A DNA stretch of 64,000 nucleotides from Meconema thalassinum (GCA_946902985.2 OX336396.1:234624297-234688296), one strand, 5' to 3'. Positions 12,445 to 24,295 are shown, counted from the stretch's first letter. Notes: a model not told the origin generated them from the letters alone. Made by a program: numbers and translations.

Positions 12445-15400
12445 TGCCCCCGCAAATTGAATTATATTGAGACCACGATGGCTGTATTGGCAAATATGAG
12501 TAAAGTTATGGCTGTCATAGTTGTGACGTGGATATTCATGACGTAGGCACGGATGACGTAGAATTCATGCAAGTAGGCTGGTGGAGCTGAGATTCTTGAT
12601 GACGTCATGATTTTGTTCGAGAAAGATCGGAGATTTACGACGCAGTCGCAGGAAACAAGGTATTGTGCTAAGGAAGAAGTTACGCTATTGGAGGAGAGAC
12701 TCGAACCAATGAACGATAGTTTGGAAGGAAGACGGAGATTGATGAAACTACGATATTTAATTACTTTTGGCATGCAGAATTGTGGAAAACTATTTTCAGT
12801 TATGGCATTGATTTGGAATTTTGAAGAAATTAATTTTGAGTTTTTGAAATTTGAAAATCCGTCAAGTATAGCCAAAGTTAAAACTTCTAGCAATGACGGA
12901 GGAACAGGCTATGGAAGGGATGGATACGCCCCTTAAGAAGTTGATAAAAGGTCGTGCACAGAAGAGAGGAGCTCTCAGAACTCAGAACTCAGAACTCATT
13001 CTCAGAACTCATAATCTCAGAACTCATACGGATCATACCGCTGATACCGCATATATATATTTCAGATGTCATAGAGTCATTTTCGAGTGAATAAGTGAAG
13101 CAAGTTGTCTTTAGCGTGTGGTTAAAGCCCGGCGCATCGAACGAACACGGAGCAGTTCCATTTTACGCTGCTCGAAACTAGGTGAAGTTGAAACGCTCAC
13201 ATTAACGTTTCCACCAGATAAGATATCAAGAGTTAACTTCAGCCTTTATTATAATTCAATTGGGCAGTACAACATTGAGGTGTGTAGAAGATTTGAACAA
13301 TTTCACAGTTATACTTCGAAAGATATCGGCACTTTAAGGCTGCCAACAAAAGTGATTTTCTCGCCACATGAGAAACACTTTTAAAATTCCACATTATACA
13401 CTACGGCTGACACGTGGATTGCAACAGTGATATTGGAGAATACGTTTGGTGTTACAACGATACAGTCTACTATGGAACATTATAATCTTGCAGTGCTTTC
13501 AATGATTATAACAGAAGTAGAGATGGAAGGCTAAGGCTTTAATGCAATTGGGACATATATCGCTGGAGTGAAATAACAGCATGGAACTTCGTTAATCGTC
13601 ATTCTACAAAAGCGAGCATGTTGTGAACATCCAACTACACTCATGCATCGTGAATCCATCGCTGAATTATACCAAATGACAGTGGAAATATTTTCATACT
13701 CCACAACTATGAATATTTCTGCGGAAATAACTACAATAAACTTCATGAAGAATTACGACCGGAACTTCAGGGAACTTTCAAGAGAGGCCAGGGTGGACCC
13801 GGCTCACAAAGAAGAGTTTTGCCAGAAGGATGTTTTTCGTATCCACGGAGCAGTGCAATTTCGGAGGAGGAAGCAATTCGATTCTCCGAGGACGCTGATT
13901 CCAGGTTCGAGGACGGAGCATATCTTTACGCTGGTGAAATGGAACCAACAGCAGTCTTCTTTGAAAACTTTCCTCTAGAACTTCAATCAACAGATAAGGT
14001 AGTCGTGAAGGTTTCTTGTATTATTTGAGTCTTGTAGCGATATCTGAGCAACCATTCTTCCCATATTTTCTGTCCCATATATTTTTGTGCCCCATTTTCT
14101 TGATTGATATTTCTGTACTCAGTACACTTCGATGATTTATGCCTTTTTCTTCGATTTGTTGAGACATTATTATGTCATTGGCATACTTAAATAATTTTGG
14201 ATCAGTTGAGACTGATATTAAATTCTTTCAGTAATTTGCATATTTTTGTAGTCACGATTTGACGGTAAAGTTAACGATTTGCTATGGCAGATTTGAATTC
14301 AGACAGCGTGTCATTTTATTAAAGTAATTCTATTCAGTAAATTACTTTGACCAATTTTCTGTCATCCTCAAGAAAGAAGAATGATTAAATGATTTTAGAG
14401 CGTTAAAATCTATTACGATATCGACGATCTTTGAAATACTAGTCGTCTTATGAACATGATTGCAACATAGACATTTATCATTGCATTATAGACAATTTTA
14501 TGAAATATGAACTTTGATTACGATTTATTGAATACACTATAGTAATGAACATTTGATAGGAGTTTTTCTCAATTATAGATTGGAACAATAATGTTTGCAT
14601 TCCACAAACTAATTGTATTCTATTCGACTATTCATACAGTTTAGATGAACTTTGATTGAAGATAGTATTTTTATACTGCGATACTTTGAAGATATTAATC
14701 TCAATTTTGATAGACCAGGGAGGAGTGTCTAATCGTATTTGCTATTAAATTTATTTGTGATTGGCAAATTTTTACTTCATATCGATTCATGAATGAAACC
14801 CACGAAGGTTAAATAATAACAGTCATTAATACAATTGATGAATATAAGAATTTTTAAAGAGGAACAATGGATGTATAATCGTTAGTTCAGTGGACATGTG
14901 AAAGTCGCTGATGAATAATGCCCTTGAATAATGAAGGAGGTTCCCACAGTAATAAATGAAGTTGATGAATTTATAAGTGGAGGTTTTTGTATGTAGTTTG
15001 GAAGATTTTTATGCCATATATATGAAGATATATGATGAATTTTGGGCCAATTGTTGTGCAATTTTGTGCGTTTTGAGCGAAGTATTTTTCTGCTGAATGT
15101 ATTGTCCTGGTTCTTTGAAAGTTATTCATATGAAGATACTGTTAAAATTAACAAGAGTGTTAAACAATTTGAGATGAAGATTTGGAATGGAGGTTACTGT
15201 CACAAATAATAATAATTATTATTAAACCTTATTAAACCTGAATTTGACATTTAAATATAACTAACCTTCATTGGTCGATTATATCAACACGATTTAAGTA
15301 ATTATCAACCGGATAAACGTGTGGTTTAATGTATTTCTTGTATAAATAATATAAACAATATTAATATTGTAAATAATTTTGTAAATATCTTTGATAATAA

Positions 15401-16388
15401 TTTGAAATGATAATGATTAATAGAGGCGTGTATAAAATTTTCAATTGTCATTTGACATTGTTATAAACAATTTTATTATTGTTATAAATAATTAATGAAC
15501 TTTTGTTATTAACATTAAGAGTTTTGTTTTTATACTCTAAACAATGCTAATTAAGCAGGTGGTTTGAACAATTAGCCATGATGTGGGATTATTAGAGTAT
15601 TCCATTGGTGTTTGAATGGAGCATTTAAAGGATTTGCGTGATAATATTTCAGTTGAGATGTGAACATTTACGTGTTTTGGAAAGGAGAGCCAAGCTCTGA
15701 GGTAACTCGCTTATGCTAGGGTTGAACGAACGGGGAGTCCACTTTGACGATGCAGGTGCATTACAGCTGGCCCGGACAACTGTATGACAGAGGCCAAGGA
15801 CGTATCCATAATAGCCTTGTGGCTATAAATAAAATGTGAAGTATATAAACACGCAAAACATTGATATATGTGTCTCGTCCCAAACCCCGTTTCCATTCCA
15901 AGTGCATTATTATAATTACGTTATTTTGAGCTTGAGAAAGCTGAAACATTGTATGTAGAGTATACAAGTCCTACAGGAGGACATGATTATATGGACGATG
16001 GCTTCTGATTGCCACGTGGATTTTGTTGTTTTATTTTTGTAAAAATCATTATTTTTGTGAAATAAATTATTGTGCAGTTTAAAGTTCCTCGTCTTCGTTC
16101 TGGTTCATTTTAAATATCATGGTGGAGGTTATTGTGAGGGCATACTTTAAGTGATCCAGTTGACAACCCAGTCCCCGAGATAAATTTAAGAGGTAAGTAA
16201 AGGTAAGTATGAACCCCCGTATATTTTGGTGTGTTCCACAATAATTTCTTGTTAACTATTGTGCTCTAATCTCGATAGTATCTGTCAGTGCCATTTTCAT
16301 TGATGTAGCTGTGCCGGTGCGATTGATTATTGGCAATCCGATTGAGGGGGCGGATATCTGACAGCCTACTATCCGGATATCGGGTACA
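12445..16388 (+). mobile_element. Solo LTR B (3.9 kb)
   Basis: Begins TGCCCCCGCAAATTG right after GTAC (12441-12444) and ends GGATATCGGGTACA right before GTAC (16389-16392). Its last ~85 bases recur at 1-87, confirming the right boundary. There is no primer site, polypurine tract or coding interior, and SINE sequence resumes directly to the right, so it is a solo LTR left by LTR-LTR recombination. Its terminal GGGTACA matches the end of LTR A, while the rest shows no obvious identity to A. The short ORFs inside (e.g. 12607-12936) carry no recognisable domain. A possible AATAAA lies at 16061-16066. Confidence 0.85.
12972..13027. repeat. Short tandem repeat (CTCAGAA)n inside LTR B
   Basis: Six imperfect copies of a CTCAGAA unit, with ACTCATAAT-type interruptions. 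Confidence 0.85.
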
Positions 16389-16392
16389 GTAC

Positions 16393-16621
16393 CATCCCGG
16401 CATTTGCCCGAAGACGAAGAGGGAAACCACGGAAAACCATTTCGAGGATGGCTGAGGTGGGAATCGAAACCCCTCTACTCATTTGGAACACCCGAGGCTG
16501 AGTAGACCCCGTTCCAGTCCTCATACCACTTTTTCAAATTTCGTGGAAGAGCCTGGAATCGAACCCAGGTCCTCCGGGCCGGCAGCTAACCATGCTGACC
16601 GCTACGCTACGGAGGCGACAT
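16393..16621 (-). mobile_element. SINE family 1, 5' half with tRNA head (split copy)
   Basis: Continues the SINE broken at 2072. On the - strand it begins at 16621 with the tRNA head (GTCGCCTCCGTAGCGTAGCG, B box GGGTTCGATTCC) and runs into the body (ACGGGGTCTACTCAGCC) until the GTAC at 16389. The 13-bp duplication ATGAATGGAATAT follows at 16622-16634. Confidence 0.9.
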
Positions 16622-16724
16622 ATGAATGGAATATACTGCCTTTTATTAAACACGTAGGAGTGAAGTAAAAATACGATTTGATCTATCAAGCGAAATTGAG
16701 AATTATGCAATTGTGAGCTATACC

Positions 16725-17045
16725 AGGTTGCGGGTAGCGTGCCTGCCTCGCACCCGGCAACTGCGGGTTCGATTCCCAACTCTGTCAGGGATATTAAGAA
16801 CTGACGTGAGGGCTAGAAAAGGGTAAACTCAGCCTCGTGAGAACAATTGAGGAGCTGTCTTAGCTTGATTTACGTCATGCTTAGCGGAAACAAATTCGAC
16901 TCCTTTTGATAGCGAGGCAGACCTCCAGTCACGAAAACCAAGATTGACGGCAGAGGGCCCCAACGCGCTGACCACGTCTCACCCCACAATCTACAGACTA
17001 AATGGATGGGTAGCGGTCACATGTTAGGCCTAGGTCCTTGCCCGG
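16725..17045 (+). mobile_element. SINE family 2, diverged copy
   Basis: Same order of blocks as 1367-1676: head with GGGTTCGATTCCC, then ACTGACGTGAGGGCTAG, a family-specific insertion near 16865-16910, ACGAAAACCAAGATTGACGG and the 3' region. Many substitutions indicate an older copy. Confidence 0.8.
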
Positions 17046-17432
17046 TTTTGGGGATAAATTACATGACAGTCTCGCCGGTTGAGAGCGTTAACGTGTTAAC
17101 TCGTTCCTCGCTGGCATCGGGAGAGCGTGGGTTTGAATCTACCCCCTCGGCTGTCTTGAAAATGGTTTCCAATTTTCACCACCAGGTTAATTTTAATACG
17201 TCCATGACTCATTTCCTTCCAAAATCCCTTTTCCTGGCCCGTCCATTGACTGCATTATTAAAATTATTGGGCTATGTTTGTGACCTATTTCACTTTGTGG
17301 TCTCGGAGTGCGTATTTACACTCCAAATCTAAGTATCTTGGGTTCGTTTAGCCCTCAGAGCAGAATTTGACGTTTACATAGAATACGTGTACACCGCTAA
17401 GAATTGAAAATATTTGCCTGTTGTAAGTCACT
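17046..17432. other. Unclassified; possible tRNA-like SINE remnant
   Basis: 17068-17155 contains a B-box-like GGGTTTGAATCTACC after a GTTGAGAGCGTTAACG stretch, which could be a decayed SINE head. Nothing else recognised. Confidence 0.3.
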
Positions 17433-17446
17433 ATTGATATAACCCC

Positions 17447-17850
17447 GCTCACCACGGTGGGTGAGTGGATATCGTGTCGGTCTACTAACCCTAAGATTGC
17501 AGGTTCGCTCCAGGCCGTGGTAAGTGATTTTTGAAAGGCGGCAAAAATACGATACGCATGTCATACGATGTTGGCATGTCAAAGAACCCATTTGAATTCA
17601 GTAGGCCGAGTTCATAATGGCAAAATTAATCTCGGGAGTCTCCGCCAAAACAAAGTTCCTCATTTCTCTACTAGAAAGCGCTATATTGTGCAAGAAGCTT
17701 AGATATCTAACATCTAACCTCCTTGACTTTTATAGTCAAGGAACAACGAAATTCGACATGCAAGCTACCCTCTGGGTGTCAAATAACAAAGCTTGCACCC
17801 GGCACCCGAGGCCAAACGATATTATTATTATTATTATTAATATTATTATT
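17447..17850 (+). mobile_element. SINE family 4 with 14-bp TSD
   Basis: tRNA-like head (CACGGTGGGTGAGTGGATAT, B box CAGGTTCGCTCCAGG), body with GATACGCATGTCATACGATG and ACAAAGCTTGCACCCGGC, and an (ATT)n tail. Flanked by the perfect duplication ATTGATATAACCCC at 17433-17446 and 17851-17864. An inverted, longer copy sits inside the P-element relic at 62042-62551; this copy lacks the middle part. Confidence 0.9.
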
Positions 17851-17899
17851 ATTGATATAACCCCTTTTAAGTCAGTCAAAACGAGTGCACCGAATTACC

Positions 17900-18198
17900 C
17901 ATGCCTTGACATCTGTGTCAGGTTCTGCAAAATCCACCAAACGGCGACCATGCAATGGAAGCATTGGGGCAGACCACCGCCAAAGTAATGTCGAACAGTG
18001 CCTTCAGTTGACAAGCGAATGGCGACAGTGTTCTGGGACACAAAAGGCATCATCCTCATTGACTAGGTGAAATTGGGGGCCACGGTTAACAGTGCAGCAT
18101 ACGTGGCAACCCTTAAGCTCTTACGTCGTGCCATTCAAACTAAGTGACCAGGTAAATGGGATAAAGGTTTGCTTCTACCATATGACGATGCCCACCCC
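17900..18198 (+). pseudogene. Mariner transposase fragment, central part
   Basis: In one frame with three stop codons it reads the mariner transposase core: KRMATVFWDTKGIILID, then TVNSAAYVATLKLLRRAI and GLLLPYDDAHP. Known mariner proteins have an MxTVFWDxxGxxxxD and an LLLHDNARPH motif; the second catalytic Asp lies in the latter. The gene breaks at 18198 at the 8-bp duplication of a hAT-type insertion and continues in the same frame at 20605. The N-terminal DNA-binding part was not found. Confidence 0.8.
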
Positions 18199-18512
18199 CA
18201 GAGGCAGATCTAGGGGAGGGCGAGGAGGGCGACCGCCCAGGGGCACGCGGTCCGAGTGGCCCCGCACCATGGATTCTTTTTAATTTAATTGATTAATTAA
18301 TTAATTAAAATTTTCAAACTAATTTATAATTCATATTTCTTTTTTCAGTTCAGCTATGACCTCCCGTGACCGTTTAGTAAGTTTAGATTTCAGTGGAATG
18401 ATGGAAGACTTCAGCCGAAAAATAAGTCGCAAAATAATATGTTAATATTTCATAGTTTACATAATCTTTTTCAAGGGGACTTAAAGGTTTCTTTTATATT
18501 ATTAAACAAGAA

Positions 18513-19955
18513 GTTCCGTGACGAACTAAAGAGCCTACTTTTCTTAAAATTTAAGATGCATGCCAATGATTAATCTATATGGATCTATCTAGAATAATGA
18601 CGAAATTAAGTTGGTAATATCGAAATTTCTAATTAGTTCGAAATACTGTATACCTGGTATAATATAGCCTAATAGAGAACTACAGTTGGCAGCCCTGGTG
18701 ACTGAATATATTCTTAGTTCCATCTCTTAAGGTACAGAATACAAAACTTGGTTGAAGTCCAATGGATAGCTTGGATGTTACATGCAGTTAAACATTGGAT
18801 CTAACAGCGCTCGTAAAATCATGTTGGCAACAACGACATACATGTATTGGTCAGATATAATCTGAAATAATATGATCTATTTTTGTGTTAATTGTGAATG
18901 AAATCCATTAGTTAGTATAGAAGTTACATGTATTTTAGAATTGGACCTATCAGCAGGCTAAGAATCATGTTGGCAGCACTGACGTGTATTAGTTACTCCA
19001 AATTAATCTAGAATGCCAGGTACTATACGTGAGCAAAGTTTAAAGGTATTGGCTTGCATACTTTCTGATATATTCATATTAGGGTAACAAAATTAGAGAC
19101 AGTATTTATTAACAGTTGGCAGCCCTGGTTGCACTTAAGTATCGGCATAGTCATACATGTTATGGTATACATAGCACACACGAAATTTGGTTGAAATCCA
19201 AATGATAGTATAGAAGTTACATGCATTTAAAGTTGGACCTCTCAGCATGCTTAAAATCATGTTGGTAGCACTGACGTATATAAGTTACTCCAAATTAATA
19301 TAGAATGTCAGGTACTATACGTGTGCCTAGTTTAAAGCTGTCGGCTTGCATACTTTCTTATATATGGGTATTTGGATTTTAAAAAATGAGAGCATTTATT
19401 AACAGTTGGCAGCCCTAGTGGCTCTTAAGAATACGCTCAGTCATATGTGTATAGGTACACATGGCTCATACGAAATTTGGTTGAAATCCAATTGATAGTG
19501 TAGAAGTTATATGCATTTAAAATTTGGACCTATCAGCAGGCTTATAATCATTTTGGCAACACTGCCATGTATGGCCTTCTGGAAATTAAAGTGCAATATT
19601 ATTATTTATACGAGTGCCAATTTTGAAATAGCTCCCATTCATACCTTTCAAGATATCCAACATGGAGCTCAAATTTCAATTGCGATTTTTCAGCAGTTGG
19701 TAGCACTGACATCATTTTCAAATACGGCCGTTAGATATTCAGGTATAGATGTTAATTTTTAGCAAATTTTGTTTCGATTGCTGCAGCCGTTTAGGAGTTG
19801 ATAGGATGGGGGGGGGCACACACACAGCCAGATAGATAGACAGAAGGACAGATAGACAGACAAAAGGACAGACAGACAGACACGCATTTGCCCGATCTCA
19901 TAAGTCTACTTTTTCCTCATTTTTGGAAAATGTGAAAAGTAGGCTAAAAATGTAC
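18513..19955 (-). mobile_element. R-family interspersed repeat, ~1.4 kb
   Basis: Left end ACAAGAAGTTCCGTGACG, right end a hairpin (GTCTACTTTTTCCTCATTTT...GTGAAAAGTAGG) then CTAAAAATG. The interior is a run of ~145-bp units, each with a TTGGCAGC(C/A)CTG block at about 18680, 18826, 18970, 19111, 19261, 19402, 19552 and 19693, and a TTGGTTGAAATCCAATTGAT block in alternate units. Same ends and units at 47199-47990 and 49148-50523. No coding capacity; superfamily unknown. Confidence 0.75.
19806..19884. repeat. Simple-sequence tract near an R-family end
   Basis: G run followed by CACACACACA and reiterated GATAGACAGA/GACAGACAGA. The same tract type (CTGTCTGTC, GTGTGTGTG) occurs at the corresponding place in the other R copies, so it is part of the family. 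Confidence 0.75.
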
Positions 19956-20158
19956 TGTAGTGTATTAAAAAAAAAAGACATGCAAAAGTGGTAGACTGAC
20001 AACGTCAGGGCTGATATGCACGCTGTTGGTCTAACACCAGAAGATGTCAACGACCGAAAGAAGAGGAGGAGATGTAGCAAAATAGCAGACCCCGCAAGGG
20101 ATTAATGCTATCAAGAAGAAAAAGAAGAAGAGTGTATTGTAACTATTCTATATTTTAT

Positions 20159-20470
20159 CCGGCCCCGTGGTGTTGGGGTAGCGCACCTGCCTCTCACCTG
20201 GAGGCCCCGGGTTCGATTCCCGGCTCCATCAGGGATTTTAAAACTGACGTGAGGGTTGGAACGGGGTGCATTCAGCCTCGTGAGGACAATTGAGTAGCTG
20301 TCTAACAGTGAGGCAGCGCCCCGATCACGAAAACCAAGATTAACGGCTGAGGGTACCTGATACGCTGATCACGCGTCACCCCAATATCTGCAGGCCAAAT
20401 GGCTGGGCAGTGGTCGCTTGGTCGACCTAGGCCCTTCATGGGCTGTATAGTGCCAGGAGTTGAATTGTTG
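20159..20470 (+). mobile_element. SINE family 2, full length, with 17-bp TSD
   Basis: Head GGCCCCGTGGTGTTGGGGTA, B box GGGTTCGATTCCC, body as in the copy at 1367. Flanked by ACTATTCTATATTTTAT (20142-20158) and ACTATTCTTTATTTTAT (20471-20487), one mismatch in 17. Confidence 0.9.
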
Positions 20471-20604
20471 ACTATTCTTTATTTTATTATTACAAAACTA
20501 TTTTCCATTTGATTTGATTTTTCTTTTATTTCCTATTGTTGCGGGCTCCACCTTATCATATCGCCCAGGGCCCCGCAAGGCCTGGATCCGCCGCTGCCCG
20601 TCCC

Positions 20605-20930
20605 TACACTAGCCGAGAGACCAGCGCTGACATTGATCAAATGGGGTTCACGGTGGTGCCAATTCCTCCATACTTCACTGACTTGGCACCAAGTGATTAG
20701 CGCCTGTTGGGGAACATGAAGAAACCTCTGGACACAGCTGTCCATGCAAGGGTACGCAGTACTCCAAATGAATGAGTTCAGGAATGTCTGTAGAGACTGA
20801 CACATCGATGGCAAAAGTGCATAAAGTTACAAGGAGATTATGTTGAGAAGGTGGACGTAACAACTGATGTGTAATGTACTTCCTTCGGGTAGAAAAGAAT
20901 AAAGTGTTCAACGAGATAGTACGCCCCTGG
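20605..20930 (+). pseudogene. Mariner transposase fragment, C-terminal part
   Basis: Continues the frame broken at 18198: YTSRETSADIDQMGFTVV, then PPYFTDLAPSD with the third catalytic Asp region of mariner (consensus PPYSPDLAPSD), a stop in place of the next residue, NMKKPL, and the C-terminal CIKLQGDYVEK. Several stops make it non-functional. The C-terminal phrase is characteristic of mariner rather than Tc1 proteins. Confidence 0.85.
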
Positions 20931-22330
20931 TACATCCATGGTACACAGTTTGCAAATGAAAGCATAGTTGCTTATTTGCCATCATATGTGTACATGGTTT
21001 TGATTCTGTATCCAGGCTTTTCCATTTGTTTCAGCGCTTGTGCTATTTGAAGCGTGCACACCGGTAATGGTTACATACACACAACGTTGAATATGACGTA
21101 TTATACAAGACAGATGTTTACAGTTCTGACGTTCAACTATTATGAGTGAACAAAAAATGTTAGTTCGTTGTCAAACCCTCTTCCATAACTGATGCTGCCT
21201 AGCATTCCTGGCTGTCACCACATAGGTCTCAGTCCTGCCAAGAACGAAATTTAATTTTGGTCAGAGGGCTGGAACGGGGCAAACTCAACCTCTTGAGGCA
21301 AAACTGGGAAAAGGCGGGTTCAATTCCTACCTCAGCCATCCTGGAAGTGGTTTTTCACATCTACTCCAAGCAAATGACAGAATGGTACAGCTTCGACACA
21401 CACCCAAGTACACAGGTTTAAATGACCATGATGTTTCAAAGCCCCTATAAGACTCGACAACAAAATCAACGTAACTGATGCGTCCATTAACTGTATTGCT
21501 TTTCAATCGGTCGACACAAATGTGCCCATGGACGTTGGGTGCGAAGTAACAATGATTTTATCATCCTACTACCTGAAAGAAATATTACATTAATTATTTA
21601 TAAACTTATTAACACACTTCTCTAACAAACGAGGGGAGGAGGTTAAGTAGGGTGACATGTTTCACTCGTCAATCAAACATCATCAGGTCCAAATATGCAA
21701 GCCAAAATTGCTCAACTAAAATCTACTAAAGCCCACAATTCGAACCACAAGCAGTCGCGTCGCTTCAACAACAACCCGCTAGTTAGTTAGTTAGTTAGTT
21801 ACTTAGTTAGATATACTTGTCTTAAGGGGCGGAACAGTTAGATTATCTTCTCCCTAACAACCCACTAATGGCACGAAAACATCTGAAGCATTAAGCTCTC
21901 AATAAAGAAAATATTTATTTTATTATCTACGAGGTTTGTTGGGCGATAGAACAAGATCTATTTCACGAAATAACTCGAAACATGATTGCAATTGTGTTGT
22001 ATCCTCAAATTGCTGTGATATCTGCAAGAAAATTCTTTTGTTCCAACAGCCAATGTTGTTGCTTATTTAGCACCACACGTGTAGGGCTCTTTAAGGTTAC
22101 ACCTACGGACGTAAAGCGCTGCAAATGATCACTTACCCGTACATCAGATCTGTAATCCACAGAAGCAAGGGAGATTAAAATTTCGACATCCGTCATGGCA
22201 GCTAGGCAAGATGCTTGTTGAATCTAAGTTCAATTTGGACGAAACTTGGCGAGAAGAATGTACTACATCAAACCCTGATGAGCTAGGATTGATCACCGAC
22301 CCCTGTAGAAAACCTGCTTTCAATCCACCA
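20931..22330. other. Mostly unclassified, with SINE-like pieces and a (GTTA)n tract
   Basis: 21260-21480 has a SINE-1-like body (GGCTGGAACGGGGCAAACTC, GGTTCAATTCCTACCTCAGC). 21779-21816 is a GTTA tandem tract. No protein domain recognised elsewhere. Confidence 0.4.
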
Positions 22331-22575
22331 AGAGTCCGGCTCTGTGGCTAAATGGTTAGCGCGCTAGGCTTTGGCCCAAAGTGCCCCGGGTTCGATTCCC
22401 GGCCGAGCCATCAGGGATTTTAATCTCCTGGGGTTAATTCCCGTGGCTCGGGGACTGGCTGTATGTACCGTCTTCATCATCACTTCATCCTCATTACGAC
22501 GCGCAGGTCGCCCACGGGCGTCAACTAGAAAGACCTGCACTAGACCTCTCCGGAGGCCACACGATCATTATTATT
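22331..22575 (+). mobile_element. SINE family 3
   Basis: tRNA-like head CCGGCTCTGTGGCTAAATGG with A box GTTAGCGCGC and B box GGGTTCGATTCCC, then a body (TTCCCGTGGCTCGGGGACTG, GACGCGCAGGTCGCCC, TAGACCTCTCCGGAGGCC) and a short (ATT)n tail. The head resembles widespread insect tRNA-SINE heads. No second copy in the window. Confidence 0.75.
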
Positions 22576-22576
22576 A

Positions 22577-22850
22577 TTCATCTACCAAGAAGGATATGGA
22601 CGTCACTGAACTGAGTGCGGACCGGTCACGGAAGATGTAACTTTTGGCTCCACAAATGGGGGGAAAATTTCTAGTTCTCAGTGCAATTGTGGCGATTCAG
22701 TGCAGACAATCCATCATATTGTGTCGGAATGCCCTTCACGGTCCTTCAAGAGAGGATATGACGAACTGCAGAACGCAACTGATGATGCCGTGGAGTGGAT
22801 TGCTGCTCTGGAAATCCAACTGTGAATTTTGGTTTCGTTTTCGATGTTAC
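22577..22850 (+). pseudogene. LINE ORF2 C-terminal zinc-finger end, 5'-truncated
   Basis: The end of a jockey/R1-like non-LTR retrotransposon ORF2. One frame gives the conserved CCHC-type module CNCGDSVQTIHHIVSEC, followed by SRSFKRGYDEL and DDAVEWIAALEIQL then a stop. Just upstream, in another frame, RTGHGRCNFWLHKWG matches the usual preceding motif, so there is a frameshift near the G run at ~22665. No reverse transcriptase core is left. Confidence 0.75.
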
Positions 22851-23345
22851 TAGATATTTATTACTAGTATATATTGTATATACTGTAGCATTACTGTATC
22901 CTCTGTATGTCATACGAAAAGTTATTTCATTTCTCGCGAAGTCGTTCGGAAAACATTCGAATCATGCCTCTAAATATTGTGCATAAATCTTAGCGTACAC
23001 TACACTTGTACCTGTCGAAATGAACATTCATGATATTTTGTCTTTCGCCATCATTTATTATAGTGATTTCAATGCGTTCTTGTGAAGTGCCAGAAACAGT
23101 TAGTAAGAGGATCGTGTATGGAAGAACTAGCTGTATCTTTAGCGTTACGTGTTCTAAGAGGTAATGTCCGAGGGAACAGGCAGGAAACCTTTTAAGGGCT
23201 GAGCAGGACAGTCGAAACTTGTGAGAAACGACCACCTGTCACGGGACTCCAACCCGGCACACACGAAACACGATCGCACAAATTAATGCTTACGCCATCT
23301 ACAATATAAATCCGTCTCCAATCTCTTGCCAATACACAAAATGAT
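22851..23345. other. Unclassified spacer
   Basis: AT-rich at the left, nothing recognised on either strand. Confidence 0.45.
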
Positions 23346-23349
23346 TTAA

Positions 23350-23979
23350 CCCTCTTAGTGCCAAGCCATTTCCTGAAATACTTGCCAAGAATGCCAAGCC
23401 ATTTTCATTGGTCATGCAGACTATTCGAAAAAAATCATAAATACCACATTTTCAACGATAGAATCATTATTTTTGCTTTGCATTATAACCAATTCTTTCA
23501 TACATTATGTTCATAAAAGTAAATACGGCATCTAAACTTTTTAATTGAGGTTATTTTAATAATTGTTCAATTAAAAAATCAGTTTTGAGCCTAAATTAAG
23601 GACACCTAAGGGTCATATTCGTAGAAAAACTACGTTTCCAACTGTAGAAAGTTCATAGATACATCTGTAGGCAGAAAACTTCAACAAGAAGAAAAAAAAC
23701 TGCACCGCAATTTTGGCGGGAACGCGCGTGATTGGGAGAGCGCAAAGGGAGGGCGTGAATACAAACTCAAACCAATCGCGTAACGGACTTTGAATGGAAA
23801 AAGTATACACCGCACAGGCATGCTTGAAACCTCACCTTTCCAATAGTATGAAATAATCACGGACATATGCCTACAGAAATCTACAAATACAAGAAAAACA
23901 GCGCGCCGATTGAATCGGCTTTGGCACTTTTGGTGCAAGCAGCGAGAGCCGATCTAATCGGCGCGTGGCACTGAGAGGG
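23350..23979. mobile_element. piggyBac-type MITE with TTAA duplication
   Basis: Ends CCCTCTTAGTGCCAAGCC at 23350 and, inverted, CCCTCTCAGTGCCACGC at 23979, each next to TTAA (23346-23349, 23980-23983). CCC ends with a TTAA target are the signature of piggyBac elements. 630 bp, no transposase. Near the right end it has two short palindromes (CCGATTGAATCGG, CCGATCTAATCGG) that may be subterminal binding repeats. Confidence 0.8.
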
Positions 23980-24209
23980 TTAAAATGAACCGTCTGAATT
24001 TCAAGAAATAATTGTAATTCTAATGAACGAAAATTAAATCTTTTTTCGAACTCGACTGTTCCAGTACTCGAAACCAGAAATATCTTTAACAGTCCGCAAT
24101 CGAACCAGGGCCTCTGGGATGGTTGCAGACTATGAGAAGCACTATCCGTGAGACGATACATACTCTAGTTTTTTTTTTTTTTATGAGACTGATAACATCC
24201 CACTCAAGG

Positions 24210-24295
24210 TGGCTTCGGTGGCGTAGTTGGTAGCATGCTGAGCTTCTATGCCCAAGGTCGTGGGTTCAAACCCGGCTGAAGTCGTTGGATATTTT
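24210..24295 (+). mobile_element. SINE family 5, head (split copy)
   Basis: GGCTTCGGTGGCGTAGTTGG with B-box-like GGGTTCAAACCC, forming a tRNA-like fold with a GGCTTC/GAAGTC acceptor. Breaks after GTTGGATATTTT where an R-family element begins. The body resumes at 25372. Confidence 0.75.

Larger units (their letters stand above)
18199..20596. mobile_element. Non-autonomous hAT-type element carrying nested insertions
   Basis: Ends CAGAGGCAGATCTAGG (left) and, inverted, CAGCGGCGGATCCAGG (right), the CAG...GGCGGATC ends typical of many hAT elements. The flanking 8-bp sequences CCCACCCC (18191-18198) and CCCGTCCC (20597-20604) match at 6 of 8 sites, and removing the insert rejoins the mariner frame (DAHP to YTSRET). 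No transposase inside. It now contains an R-family element (18513-19955) and a SINE-2 (20159-20470). Confidence 0.7.

Noticed and set aside
12607..14028. Short ORFs in solo LTR B
   Set aside because: Low-complexity overlapping frames without domain, signal or homologous ORF in LTRs A or C.
18513..19955. Helitron assignment for the R family because of the terminal hairpin followed by CTAA
   Set aside because: The other end does not start with TC, and the flanking bases do not show the A/T host junction expected for Helitrons.
24210..24285. Possible tRNA gene
   Set aside because: A tRNA-like cloverleaf is imaginable, but the sequence continues into a SINE body and recurs with it at 769-935.
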